Source: Lycocorax pyrrhopterus obiensis (Eukaryota > Chordata > Aves > Passeriformes > Paradisaeidae). Taken from it: a stretch of DNA of 64,000 bases. This document shows, one piece after another, positions 20,601 through 33,800 of this stretch (position 1 is the stretch's first letter; every line of letters begins with the position of its first letter). The notes under the pieces are model-generated. The model saw only the letters and a list, made by a program, of their open reading frames with translations, did no database searches and was not told where the DNA came from. Where the stretch lies: positions 496,001-560,000 of the forward strand of contig JACSVZ010000041.1 in the NCBI GenBank assembly GCA_014706295.1. The letters run 5' to 3'. The position numbers and the translations under genes were made by a program.

Positions 20601-23439
20601 GTCATGCTGTAAAAATGTGCTCTTGGCTGGAATTTGGCAGCCTAGCCCCTGACGGGGAGGGAACCTCTCCGCTTACAGAGGGAGTGGGAGCTGCGGCCCT
20701 GGGGCTGCAGGGAGAGGTGACGGGGAGCTGCTCGTGGGCTGTGCAAGGCTGGGGAAGTAGGTCTAGGAGCGGTGGATGTGACTGATGCCCAGGCATGCCG
20801 CTTTCCCCGGAACCCTGAGGCCATCACCCCCCAGTTTGCCTAAGCCCAAACTTCAGCCTGGTCCCCGAACGTCCCCCCGGGCAGGACTCAGCCCACGACA
20901 CGCACAGGGACAGGTCAAGCCACTCAGTTAAATTCCCCCGCCCTCGCCCCGAAGGGTTCGTGCCAGAAGTGCCAGCCTGGTGCGGGCTGCGAGCGTGGGC
21001 TGGCAGCGACCCTGGCCCCCCCCGGTCCCCCCGGCGCCCCCGGCACCCGCCCGCTCCTGCAGAGGGAGCGCAAGGAGCGGGAATGAGCCACGGGCTCTGC
21101 GCAGCCGTTTCGTCCTCGGGAAGCGTCAGCAGGGGTGTTGCTTTCCAAAGAGAAGAGAAAACTCTGCTTAGGCGGGGAACTTCGCCTCGCAAACAAAATG
21201 TGCCGTCTGCTCCCGCAGTTCCCGGCCAGACCCTGGTCCCTGCCCTGTGCCCTGCCCGGAATTACCTTCCCAGACACCCAGGACCCACGGCCTCTGTGCA
21301 GGGGGAACAAACCAGCTGTCTTCATTCCCACCTCCCACAAGAAGCAGGAGGACAGTGATTGGAAAAGACACTGCTGCACCTTCCATGGACAAGCAGGGTG
21401 GGGAGTGACAGCCCAGGAGCCCCCATTACTTCTGCCTTATCTGGGGTGCTCCTTGTCTGCTCACCCTTCCCATCCACCCATCACTTTCTCTACCCAGAAG
21501 GGCCAAGGGTCGATGACTAACCAGACCTGTAGCAATCACCCAAACGTGGTCTCAGCTCAGCTCCAGTTCTCTTATTGCATCCTTTGGGGCAGAGATTGCT
21601 GCAGGAGAACCTGAAATAATTGGTATTCAGAGCATCATAAAACTCCTCATTGTGGTTGACAATCCAGGCAGGACTGCATTATGGCAGATGTCTAGCAGGG
21701 GAATTTTCCAGGCGAATGAAGGAAATGCATATAACCATTGTTTTGGGATATTCCTGAGTGCTGCTGAGGAGAAGAGGCTGCTCACTGCTCCTCTGTCATG
21801 TGAGAGCAGGAGAGCGCTGCCACCAAGGCTGTGCCCAGCTGCCGCTCTGGCACGCAGCCGGCGGGACCCTGCTCACCCCGCCGGGCTCTGGGGGACAGCA
21901 GGGCCACACCAGCAGCAGCAGGTCCCAGCAGATGTCCCTGCAGCCCCCAGTGGAGTTCCCTGGGTTTGGGTGCAGGTTCCCAGGGTAGGGCTAGGGCAGC
22001 ACCTCTGACGCTGCACGCCTGGGATGCTCCATTAAAGAGGAGGGTTTCCTCCAGCTGAATATCTCACCACTCAATTTGTGTTGGACCATGGAGTCCTTCC
22101 AACACTTGGAATACAATGCGTTAGTATCTGCTGCTCTGGAGCTTGTGTCCCGGCGGAGAGCCCAGCCAGCTGGGAGCACGCTGGGACCAGGCTCCAGTAC
22201 AAAGAACAATGGGAAGGCTCAGCAAGGGGCTCTGGGGGCAAGATCCAGCCTTGGTGACAGCGCTGCGTCTGGGGCTGCTCCCAGCTCTCTGATTCTCCAC
22301 CAAGAGAGGATCACAGCTTCCAGACCCTCCTTTTAACTCTGCAGCTTGTCCCCTCACTCCCCTTTACTGCACTTTCAGGCAGTGGGCTCTGCGTGCCAAA
22401 TGGGATGCTGGGGAAGGCGCTGCTGCCTGGACGGGCTCCAGATGCAATGCAACTAATCCATTTTTATAGCCGGGAGCAGGTGTCTCGTGCATCTCGAGCA
22501 GCTCTCTTAAAGATCACTTTTTTTATTTGGCCACAAGCACTGGAGGGGTCCGAAGGCATCGGCCACTCTTGGTGCCCTCTAGCCCCAGAAACGCCCTGTG
22601 GGGCCACTGTCCTGCTGCACCACCCCAGTCTCACCCATGAGAGCAGGGAGGGCTCTGGGTGCCTGTTGGCACCCCTGGCCAGGGTCACAGGACCAGGGCC
22701 ATGCCTGCACCTCACTCCTGGGCTTCAGAGCCACAGTGACCAGTCCTGGGGTTATGCAGAACCCCCAGGGATTCATGGACTGACCTGCATGTGCATAAAA
22801 TGAAGAAATTCCTTTTTGCTTGTACTTTCTCCCGGTTCCTGTGCCTGTGCTCACCTTCACTGCTTAAACAAGGATGTGCCCACACATCCAGAGACTGCGA
22901 GCTCTGGGAGGAGCCAGTACCTGTGGGGAGGAAAAGAAAAAAATCCAGTGTTGGAGCCAGAGACAGGAAAGGCCAAAGGGTTTGTTTTCCATCCTTGGAC
23001 CTCAGCAATGCAGCAAATGGAGCTCAGTCAAGAAACCCCATCCAAACCCACAGCTCACGAAGCTGCTCTGGGCAAACAACACCTCAAAGGGCCCTCTGTC
23101 CTTGCCCATCCCATTCCCGCTCTGGAAGGGAGAAGTGACCCCGTGCCAGGGCTGAAGGACTGGGGACCCTCAGCCGTGCCATAGCAGGACTGATGCGCAG
23201 CCCCAGCGCTCACTGCGGTGACAACTCCGTCTCCAAAGCAGCCAGGAGCACCTGGAGGAGCTGCAGCCACAGATCCTCCAGCTTTGCCGAAGGCAGCAGG
23301 TCCTGGAGGGCTCAGAGACCCCAGAAAAGAGCCCGTGTCTGAGCGGGGCCCCGGCCAAGGAGCTCCACCGCAGCAGCTACTGACGCGCCTGGACTCGTTG
23401 GCCCTGCTGAGACAAAGAGCCATTGCTGAATTCAGCTGC

Positions 23440-23760
23440 CCTGGGTATTTTTTTCCCTCTTCGATGAATCACCTGCTAAAAATATTATAAATTGAGTCGC
23501 TGGCCAGACCTTTCACTTCTCTGGAAGCAAAAATATTTATTTTACTCAGGCCGTGCCTGCGTTTTAGCAGAACTTTATGATCAATTTTGGAGGAATGTGC
23601 CATGCTGTATATTCAAATTACAACTTCTTTTGGCTCGCAGTGTAAGCTTAAAATGTCTTGTTTAAGACGCAACTGTCAAGCTGCCAGAAAAATGCGTTTT
23701 CAGCTGTTTTCTTCCCAAAAGCACCAGTTTTGCCCAATTGATGGTTATTGTCAACCCAGG
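23440..23760. promoter_or_regulatory. Candidate conserved non-coding element
   Basis: About 320 bases of AT-rich, non-repetitive sequence lie in a G+C-rich setting. They include CTAAAAATA (23476-23484), AAAAATATTTATTTTA (about 23528-23543), TTTATGATCAATTTT and TTGATGGTTATTGTC. This base composition and absence of a repeat signature are what ancient enhancers look like; no alignment was possible. Confidence 0.35.
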
Positions 23761-25484
23761 TGTGTGCCTGTTCCAGGGCTTGGTGATCGAGGGGTGCAGG
23801 CTGGACTGGCTTAGACAGGGAGCTTCCACTCCCATGGAAAAAACAGCTCTTAGTTCCCAGCATCACCGCAAAGTCAGGTCACAGGGAGCTCTGGAGCTGC
23901 CTGACTGGTGGGGACAGATCTACTCCCATTGAACAAGGCTGCATTTTCAGGAACTGGAGTGGGACCTCTCCCTGCCCAGGCTCCAGGCTGGTGAAAACCT
24001 GGTGCAGATCGTCAGACAGGCGCCGGCGCAATGAGATCCTCAAGGAGAGGATCATCACGGAACCCCTTGGAGCCGAAGGAGCTTTGTCCTGGGAGCCCCC
24101 TCCTCCTCCTCCTTCTCCCGAGGTGTGCAGGGGAGTCACGTCGTGGTGCCGGGGCACTGGTGCCAGGGTCTGTGCCGCCAGCCACCGAGATCCCCGCCGG
24201 GACCACGCACCACCAGCTCCTGTTGCTCTTGCTCCCGTGCCAGGCACACCTTCCCCATAAACTCTCATTTGAATTTAGGAAGGAAATGAGGGAAATTTCA
24301 TTTTCTTGCTTCAGGGCAGAGAGAATAATGGGATCTTTATTCCCCAGTAATTAAGTTGATTTTTGTGTGGGTTTAATTTACACTCCCTTCCAGCCTCCCC
24401 TGCAAAGCGGGAATGTGGCTGTGGGTGGGCAGGGAACATCAGCACGGCTGGGCACCAGGACCGGGTAGGTGCTTGTCAGGGCACCCCTAAGTGCAGGAGC
24501 TGGGGGCCCAGCACCAGCAGTTGGGACCCTCTTCATGCCAGTATCCCAATCCCAGGGACGGGAGCTCTCCCCACCACTTCTCTGAGGTCTGCCAGCCCCC
24601 CGGGCACTTGCTCCGTGCCGCTGCCTTTGGCACTCTGCTGCAGCCTCAGCCTGGCCAGCAGGGCAGGGGAAACGCGTCCCGGCTCTGCCCTGCACCAGGC
24701 CGGATGCTTTCCCGGGCAAAGGCATTCAAAGCCTTGCAGCCCCAGCAGAGAGCCCCGGGGATGAGCTGGATCTCATCCCTTCAGCCCCACATGAGGAGCA
24801 GCTTCCCCGGGAGCAGGACGGGGAGATGAAGCAGAGCCCCAGGAACGGCATCTGGTCTCAGGGTGGTTTTGCCTGTGCCGGATGTCGCAGCCACATCGCA
24901 GCGCAGCACATGTGGGACACGCTCAGCCCACCTGGCACAGCCTCGGAGGAGCTGGGCTGGGCTGACGGGGCACCGAGGCTCCCGGGAGCAGCCGCGGATG
25001 CAACACAGCAGCTCCTGCCTCCGAGGCGGGGCGGGGACCGGGGCACAGGAGCATCCTCAGCCCGACACCAGCAGAGCCAGGGCACTGCCAGACTGCAAAA
25101 GCAAGCAACACACAGAGATACACACACCCACATGAAATTCCCAGCAAGCAGAGAAAGAGGGAAACGGTGTTTTCATCACAGACTTCAAGTACATAAATAC
25201 GTGAAGCCAAAAGCTGCTGCTGCTGCGGGGGATGGCCCCGAGCGGCTGTGGGAGGACACGAGGGGTCCCCTCGCTGCCATACAACCTCCTGGCCCTCCCT
25301 CGCTGCAGGGCAGATGGCAGAGGAGAGGAAAGCCAAGCCAAGCCCAAATGAGAACGTGCTGTGCTTGCTCTGAGCTCCTGGGCTGCAGAGGGGGAGCAGC
25401 ACCCCCTGCACCTGAACCCAGCCCCGTCACTGGGGATGCAAAACCCACAGCAACACCTGCTGAACCCTTTCTTTCTCTTATCCT

Positions 25485-25900
25485 AAGTGCATGATAAGAA
25501 TTCAGACACCTTAAAATCCGCCATCTTGTTATACAAGTCACAATAGTAACTCTAATTTCAATATCAGGAGTGAGTTTCCTTGGAAATGGTGAAGAAAACA
25601 GCAGCATTAATTAAAGTTACAGCCTTTTGTGTTCATTCCTCACGAGTTGTCTTTTTTCCACTCTCCTCTTGTATATTTGATCTGTTCAAGGCTGAGGAAA
25701 TGTTACCCACAGCTTTACAATAGCAACCGATTTACAGTGCCTGCTTAGTCACTGGGGAATTTCTTGGATTTTATGTTTTCTGAAAAAACAGAACCACCAT
25801 TGGCTTGGTCAGTGTGTGGCTGACAAATTCAGACTAAGACTTACCAATATTTTATGTTTGTGGTCGGAGGTGAAATTCCACTCATAACTTTTTGACAGTG
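25485..25900. promoter_or_regulatory. Candidate conserved non-coding element
   Basis: AT-rich, non-repetitive sequence ends against a CR1 fragment. It contains TTAATTAAAG (homeodomain type), GATAAG, CCGCCATCTTGT (YY1 type, about 25518-25529) and TTACAATAG. Evidence is compositional only. Confidence 0.3.
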
Positions 25901-25924
25901 CTCTGGCCTTTTGTACGTATACAG

Positions 25925-26036
25925 GGCTCTGAGCACCCTGCTGCAGTTGAAGATGTCCCTGCCCATGGCAGGGGGTTGGACTAAATGAGCTTTAAAGGCC
26001 ATTTCCAGCCCAAAACACCCTGTGATTCCATGAATG
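25925..26036 (+). mobile_element. CR1 LINE 3' end (plus orientation)
   Basis: The sequence matches the terminal part of avian CR1: GTCCCTGCCCATGGCAGGGG, GTTGGACTAAATGAGCTTTA, CATTTCCAGCCCAAAACACC, ending in TGTGATTCCATGAATG, a relic of the short terminal repeats. CR1 copies are usually 5'-truncated like this one. Confidence 0.92.
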
Positions 26037-29000
26037 CTCATTCAGGGCTGCTCCACATCCCCACACAAGTGTCGGTCAGATGCAGATGAAGAGCCCATCC
26101 TGCAGAACAGGCTCAGGAAGTTTCTGTCCTCGGCTGAAACCCCTTTGGTGTGGAAGAGCCTGGAACTTATTACAAATCGCTTAAGTAACTTTGGCTCACT
26201 CAGGCTGATTAAATTGCTTCCCTGACTATTCCAGAGGCTCGAAACCACCAGCAGCTCCCAGGCTCACTGTGCAAAATTAATTAAAGCAGACGATAACTTG
26301 GCAGGGACAAAAAAAGAAAGTCTCATAGTAAGGAACAAACCCAGCGCGGGGGCGTCTGCTGGAGCACGTGCCTGTGGGCGCTGTTAGGTGTTTCGGATAC
26401 ACCCTCACACAGGGAGAGACCTCAGCTCACACGTAACACCGCGTTTAGCCCTCAGTGCTTTGCCAAATCTGGGCATAAAAATAAACTTGGAAGTTCAGTG
26501 CAGAATCACAGCACAAAGGCAGGGACCCCTCTGTTTCCATAGGAAGCAGAATTAATAGCTTGGCAGAAAGGGTGCGTTTCCATTTCTGTACAAGAATTTC
26601 CTCCGCCCCCTGCAGAAAAAAGCTGTGTAAGAAACGTGGATTCAGACATTTCTCCAGAACCTGGCAGTGGCTCCAAGGCATCCCAGGAGGTGCCTGCAGG
26701 ACTTCCAGGTTTCCAACAAAAACCAAGTGGGCCATCACTCCTCTCTTCCTTGAAAGCGCCAGCAAGGCAAGCACAGGGAGGCACCCGGCGCCTTCCTCCT
26801 GGACCATGAGCTGCAGAAGGGGACATGGGCTGCGGGGTCTTTTCACATGCTCAGCTCATCCAGTGGAGGTCCTTTACAGCCCCCTGCAAGGAGGGGAGGG
26901 GGCTCCATGGTGCATGTGCCGTGCATTAAGCAAGAGTCCTGGCAGCAGGACAGAACTGAGCCTGAGCCCGACCTTCTCCCCCCTCCCCTTTCCCAGCGTT
27001 ATCTGAAACCACAGCCTTGACTGGCTGCAGTTCTCATCCATCTGCAAAAGCACATTAAGGAGGGAGAGAAAGGTTGGCAGCTGACCACGAACCAAATCCC
27101 CAGAGAGGTCCTTACCTGACTCCAACCAGATGCTGTTTATCAGCCCGAGCATTCCCTACATGCCCGATGTGACGGAGACAGAAGAAATACAAGAAATGCT
27201 TGTTATGCTCAGGGCTTTGGGGGGTTTTCATCCTCAGGCCGGATATACAAGTTCCAGGAGAGGAATATGCATCCCTGGAGTCCTGGGCTGAATCTGGAAT
27301 TCATATACTCTGTAAATGTACTTTATTTAATACAGGAATCAAGAAAGGGTTTGGAATTATTGCACTGGAGAGCTTGATTGCGTAGTTACAGCTTGGAATT
27401 AAGGAATAACTGCAGATCTGTAGGGCAGCCCCATGCAAAGGGCAGGATGGTGTGTTCTGGCTGCACAGTTCTGTCCCTGGTCTCCAGCCACTGCCCTACA
27501 CGTGTTGAAGCCTGAGAGAAGGTTCCAGCGGGGTCTGCCCTACCCCTGCACGTGTCCCATCACAGATCTCCCTTGGGATTAAGCCAGCAAAACCCATCGG
27601 ACCAGGAAGAGGCACCACAGTGACAGTGCAGGGTCCCAGAGCCCAAGGAAGCCTCTCAGAGCAGCGCAAGAGCCAGGGCCAGGCTGGGAGGTGGGAAGGA
27701 TGTGCTGCCAAAGCCAGGGCAGCAGTAACGTGGAACTTACGGTCAGATCCAGCCCAAGCGAAGACAGATGCGTTTGCTGGGAAAACGATGGCAGGACTCT
27801 GAGAGATGCCTGTGTCCATGTGCAAGCACACATCTGTAGGTTTATGTAGATGTGCATGTGCCTTTTGTGTATTCCTGCGTGGCTTTAAGGATCTCGCTAA
27901 CGTGTTTTTGCTGCACCAACGAGCTTTATCTGACACCTGCAAGGTGCATCTGTCCCTGCAAGTGGCCTCCTCCCCATCTGTATCCCGCTGGCAGCTCTGC
28001 AGAGCGTGGTGCCAGCAGCTCGGGGCTGGTGGTGTCACAGGGCTCTGCCTGTAGAAATAAATGCTCAAAGCCCCAGTCCAGCCCTCAGAGCCTTGAGCTG
28101 GGCTGTTACAGTCACTAAGAGCTTTTATAGCCCAGAGGGACCTGATTGCTAATTAACCAGCCAATTAATTAACAGCATTCAAAAGCTGATCTGGTCACTC
28201 CCTACATATCCTAGCTGTGAGATAGATTTTGCCCAGTGTCAGGACTAGAGAAGAACTGCCAGTGTTGGAGTGCTCAGACTGACATCTGCAGCACCTCTGG
28301 AGCAGCCCCAGAGCTGGGGTGAACCCTGGGGGCTTTTCTCCCCCCCAGCCTGGATGTTAGAGTCTCCCCGGGTACTCATGCAGAGCTGTAGGCATTGAGC
28401 AGAGGGAGGGCACCCTGGGTGTCCCTCCTTTGCTTTCCCAAGCAGATCTGCAGGGAAGAACCATCTCCCCATGCAGCCCCAGGCCCTGCTTTGAGACCCT
28501 TGGGGATTTTCAGTAAAAAGGCATTTTTTGGAAAGGCTGTGCCGTGAAATTTGGTATAGGGAAAGCTCCATGTCCCAGGAGATGCCCTGGCTGGCTGATC
28601 CCAGCAGACAGGTGAGGACAACCCATCAGGAAGGTGCTGAGGAAGTGGGTGAAGAACACTTTGCTGCATCAGTGTCTCCCGCTCCACCAGCTGCTGCGTA
28701 AGTCACGTTGGCTTCAGAACCTGCTGGCAAAACATAAAGCAGTCTCCATGCTCCAGCCACCACAAGGGTATTAATCAGGCTAAAAATATAAAAACAACAT
28801 GAAAAACACCATCTACGGGGTGTGCGGCATCAGACACTCGCTCCGGGAGCTTGGCCAAGTGCTCATATCTCAACTCTCATAAATACACCGCCAGGAAAAC
28901 GCATTATCTCTGCAGTGCTCTTGGAGCAGTGAGATCTCAGAGCAAAACAGGCCATGGCACCTGCTGCATTTTAATGATTCTTCTTCATCACCTGTGGGGA

Positions 29001-30595
29001 ATCTGAGATTTAAATAACTGTCCCGCAGTGCCCTGACCTTCCCACCACAGCTCTGGCAAACTCAGCACCGGCCATGCCGGCATTGGCGGCGTGAGGATCA
29101 GCAGTGCCAGCCAGTGAATTCACACAAATCCTGCTGTACCAGCAGCACTGCCAGGGGAGCACCAGGCATTGGGATGTGGGAGTGTGGCCTGACTGGGGTG
29201 ACAGATGTGCCCTGGTAAAAACCACAAAGGCTTCATCATGTTCAGGGAGCCCAAAGCACAGACTTGATGTAGAAAACATGCCCTTTGCATTGCTCTCCGC
29301 TGCCCATAAAGCCATAAACCCCTTTCAAATGCTCCATCCCCCTACTTTTGGATGTCATTAAACTCTTTATTAATTTACTCCAAATGTCTTCGCTCATATT
29401 CCAGCACGGCTAACCCCATCAAAAGGAGACAGCACAGTGCTTAGGCAGCACTTCTGCTCTTCAAAGCCTGTTACTGAGATTAATTGCTTCTCCCGAGTCC
29501 TCTGTGAAGGAGGAACATGGGGATAGTTGTTATGAGTGCTGGGTGTGAGGGGGGAAGCGAGGTCCAAGGTAAAAGTGGAGTTCCAAGGTGTCACAGCTTG
29601 GCTGGAGAGGATGGGCTGTGCAGGCTGCAGGGGAGGCCCCCAGGACTGTGGCTGGGCTCCACCTCAGGTGGATATTCCTGCAGCTCTTCGGGGGAAGGTG
29701 AAGCCCGGGTGGGCAGTGTGGTGCCACTGCAGAGCTGAGACCCGAGGCCCTGGCATCTCCCACCTCCGAACATCTTCCCTCGGGCCAGAGTTGAGTGTGT
29801 CCTCAGGCTCCCCACTGCTCCTCCCTAATCGGTGCTGCCTGCCAAGAGCCTCTACAGGCAGAGGTTCCTCCTCCATCCCAATTTATCATATGATGTCACC
29901 AATCCCAGTCCATCCTGACATCATCAGTGACGTCACGAGTCCTTCCCCACATCCCTGGTGTGGCAGCGGGGCTGGGCAGGGGAGGACACGCAGCGCCAGC
30001 GCAGCTCAAGGTCCCAGTCTCCGTGGCACTTAGGAGGGGTTGGCAGACCCGGGGCAGCTGCTGCACAGGCTCCCAAAACGCTTCCTGTCAGCCCCACAAG
30101 CCGCCGCTCCCGCTGGTACCTACAGCACGGAGGGTCCTGCGGGCAGCACGGCGAGCCCGGTCAGCCGCGCTGGAGGAGCCCCGGTGCCCGCGCCCTGGGG
30201 CCAGATGCGCGCCTCGCTGAGGCTGACACGGTACATCTGCTCTGGGTTTTGGTTTCCATCGTGGAGTTTACCACATCCCCCCCCAGCCGGCTGGAGGCGA
30301 GGAGGCGAACATCTGGAAGCAATCGTGGCTGTCACGCTTCAAGGAGATACTGCACCGCAGAGAGGAGAACCCGATCCCTCGCCCCAGCAGCTCCTCCCGC
30401 CCTCAGCCCAGCAGATGAGCAGAGAACCAGCATCCCGCCACGAGCTGGATCCTGCCTGGTCCTGAGCCCCTCCCAGGAAGGGCAACACCCGGCACCATCG
30501 AGTCACTGGGAAGAGGGATGGGGCTGAGCCCCGTGGTGAGCTGCCAGCCCCGGCTGGAGACACCCCCAGCTCTGTGCTGGAGCAGGAGGGACGCT
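26037..30595. other. Intergenic region, no gene recognised
   Basis: AT-rich spots occur at about 26160-26300, 28140-28230 and 28740-28990. The last includes CTAAAAATATAAAAAC at 28780-28795. Otherwise there is no repeat, RNA gene or coding similarity. Confidence 0.55.
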
Positions 30596-30880
30596 GGGTG
30601 GGGAAGCTCCAGAGGGACTCAGCTCTCTATTTAGGAGACGGGCTGAGAGCTGAGGTTTTTCAGCCTGGAGAAGAGAAGGGATCCTGCAGGGAGATCTCAG
30701 AGCCCATTTCAGTGCCACAGATGTCCAGAGAAGCTGTGGCTGCCCCGTCTCTGGAAGTGTTCAAGGCCAGGTTGGACAGGGCTTGGGACAACCTGGGATA
30801 GTGGGAGGTGTCCCTGCCCATGGCAGGGGGAGCACTGAATGGGCTTTAAGGTCCATCCCAAACCATTTCAGGATTCATTG
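30596..30880 (+). mobile_element. CR1 LINE 3' fragment (plus orientation)
   Basis: Diagnostic CR1 segments appear in order: TTCAGCCTGGAGAAGAGAAG; CTGGAAGTGTTCAAGGCCAG with GTTGGACAGGGCTTGG; GTGTCCCTGCCCATGGCAGG; and CTTTAAGGTCCATCCCAAAC ending TTTCAGGATTCATTGG. The part between about 30720 and 30740 is shortened relative to a full CR1 tail, which suggests an internal deletion. Confidence 0.93.
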
Positions 30881-33800
30881 GTCTCCCCATTGTGGCCAGG
30901 CATCTCCATGAGCCCAGCACAGCCGTGCACATGTTTGTAAACACCCTGCCACCCCAGCAAACCCCGCGCCGCGCTGGTTTCCTCTGTGCCGGCCCCCTGG
31001 TGCCCGGAAAGAGGTGCTTTTCTATTTAACTGAGTGCCCCGTGTTTCCTGTAGCTCACCAGGGCTCAGGAGCACCATCACTGCAGAGCGTTTCTGGCAGG
31101 GAAGGAGCCCTTGTTCCTTTATGATATGGAATAGTTTCAGCATTAGTTATTCCAAAATCATTCTGGTTTATGAGCAACCCGACAACTCAGCAAAGGCAGG
31201 AGGCCTGGGTCTGTACCAGGCGCTAAAAAAGCCTTGAGAAGAGCTGCAACCGCATGCTGGCAGCTGCCGGGGGAGGAAGGGGGATTACTCGAGAGCACCT
31301 CGGCTCCTGCGTCCTCCCAGTGCAGGCAGAAGCAACTGTGTTTCCCGCTGCAGAAGGGGATAACCATCCCAGGCCACACTCCTGGCAGCAGTGAGCTCCT
31401 TCTCATCCCACTCTCACCTCATCCATCTCCCAAAGTATCTCTGGGTACCACCCTGCAACTGTAGGAGAAGGAAAAAGAGGCAGGAGCCTCCTCAAAATGC
31501 CCAACTGGGGCACAGAAACATCTAAATAGCTGCCAATGCCACTACCCTGGCAGGCTCTGGACCAGTAAGGGTCCAGCACAGGGTCCCAGCCCCATTCTCG
31601 AGAGCGCCCCGGCACTGTCTGCAGCAGGGATGGACCATCCAGCTGCTGGGGTTGCTGATTTGGAGCAGGAGGGTTTGGGAGGAGAAGATAAATAGACGTG
31701 GTACGTAGGAACAACAAGTGCTTTGTGAAAGCCATGAAGAAATAACCAATGGATTAAAATAGAGGATCTATTTTTGGAAGGCCTGGCACAAGATCTGACC
31801 CAGAAAGCCACCTGCAAACCTGGCCAGCACCATTTCCCTGTGCTTAGACCTGCAGCTCTGCTCTAAAGGCTGAGGCATCCCTGTCCCGCTGCAGGCAAAG
31901 CGCTTGGATGGGCTGGGAACACTGCTCAGAGCTGCCCCTGCCCCAGGCAGCACCCAGGGGGTTGCTCCTGGCTGCAAGAGCCCAAGGTGCTCCCAGGAAG
32001 AGCAAGGGTAGCTTGGAAAGGCTCAAGGAAAATGAGGTCTGTGGAAACAGGCTCTGTACTGTTTGCAGGCCGGATCCAGTTACAGGCCGGGTCAATAAAG
32101 GAACTGAATTTAGATTTTATGGCTGAAATAATTGCCGCTGGCATGCCAAGGACTCTTTAGCAGGGCAGCAGGTGAGGCTGTGGCTGGGGTCTGCAGCCCC
32201 CCGGGCTGGACAGCACTTGCTGCTCTTTCGTTCCCTCCCTTCTGAGAGGGAAACTGGAGTCAGTGGCACAAGTGTGGGTGACCCAGGCAAGCCATGGCCA
32301 CCAGTCCCTTGCCCACGCAGCACCCAGCCTTTCTCCCACATCTCCTCCTCCTCACTTTTGCCCTGAAAACATTCTTTGTCGTGGAAAGTTCCACAGCCAG
32401 CAGATGTGGGGCTGGGGCCAGGCACAGGGGCAGCGGTGTCCCCTCAGTTCAGGCCCTTTGCACCCCCTTTCCTTTGCTCCCTGGTGCCGGGACGTGGTGG
32501 GGAGCAGCGCATGCAGGCAGGGCTCGTGCTGCAGCTGGGTACAGCAGCCAGCGTGTCCTCCCTGCAGACAGAGTGAGATGATTAATTAAAGTGAGAGGCT
32601 GCTGCCAACAGAGAGAATGGGGCTCAGGTGGTTAATTGAACTAAGGCTGCAAATCCAGCCAGAGAGTTTCTGCCTATGGTCATGCACACAACATCTGCTC
32701 TGTTAAGATTCGAGAGATAAAGGCATGAGGGGTGCGAGGTTGTAGGAATTCCATGAGTGTCCCCATGGCAGCCCTTCTTTTGCCTGGCACCTTCAGCCAA
32801 GGGACGCACGAAGCAAGGCCAGAACTCCACAGGGACAGAGACACCCCTTGAAATTCTTCCTCCCCTATGGAAACCCAGCAAAGCACTCTGATAACCATCA
32901 CCTCGCTCAGCAGAGCCTGCAGCGCTGCTAAGGGGGGGCTCTTCTCCCACCCCTGCATCAAGGTCACATTAAGATAATGCAAGTGCTGGGCAGAGCTGTT
33001 CAACCCAAAACTGACGGGAGGGAGGGCGTGTGTGACTCCCAGTGCCAGCTGCTGCAGCTCCCGCCTGCATCTTGGTGCTCACCCACACACTCGGCAAACA
33101 TTGGTGGGACTGTGAGGAGAGGAGTGGCACCGGCAAGGTCGCTTCAGGGCTGGATCCCTCCTCTCCCTCCCCAAACATCTGTGCAGATGTTAACAGGCGT
33201 GGCACGGCTCGATTTTCGATATGAAAGGCAAAGGGTTAGAGTTGAGCTCTTGGGTAAGCGACACCGAGAAAGTCAAAGTTTAATTGGCATTCCTGCCTGG
33301 GATGAAAGCCCCCGGCTGCCGGTGCCGGCACGGGCTGAGCAGGGCCATTGGTCACGGGCCGTAAAGGCCACACACAGGCGGCACTGGGGCAGGGCTCCCC
33401 TACCCAGGGGAGTCTCAGCTCTCTCTCCTGGTGATGGGGACTGGCCTCACGTGCAGCCCAGAGCGTCCTGAGAGGAGGAGGTGCTGTGGTCCATGCCAGT
33501 GGATAGGGAGCACTGGCTTTATCTCTGACACTGCTGCGTAAAAATCATTAAAAACTCCTACAAAACACAAGCTTTTTGTGCAAATACAGTGAATCCCCCT
33601 GCTCTCCCTCTTTCCCTCCTGCTCTGCACCATGCATTCCCATCCAATCGCTACAATTTCCACTGCAGTTAATGCTCCATTGCTGGCTCTGCTGGGACGCA
33701 GCTCCCTGCCCATGCTCGCTGTCCCCTCCTGCCCCTCTGCTTCTCTCCCAGCCTCCATCCCTGCCCAGGACCATGGCAACGGCCATGACGTCTCCTGCAC

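Larger units (their letters stand above)
16781..25920. other. Intergenic region between TACC1 and FGFR1, left part
   Basis: No gene is recognised. An A-rich run lies at about 17237-17272. CpG-enriched patches occur at about 20300-20600 and 20990-21130. Two AT-rich candidate elements (23440-23760, 25485-25900) are listed separately. Many short open frames exist on both strands, but none resembles a known protein. Confidence 0.6.
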
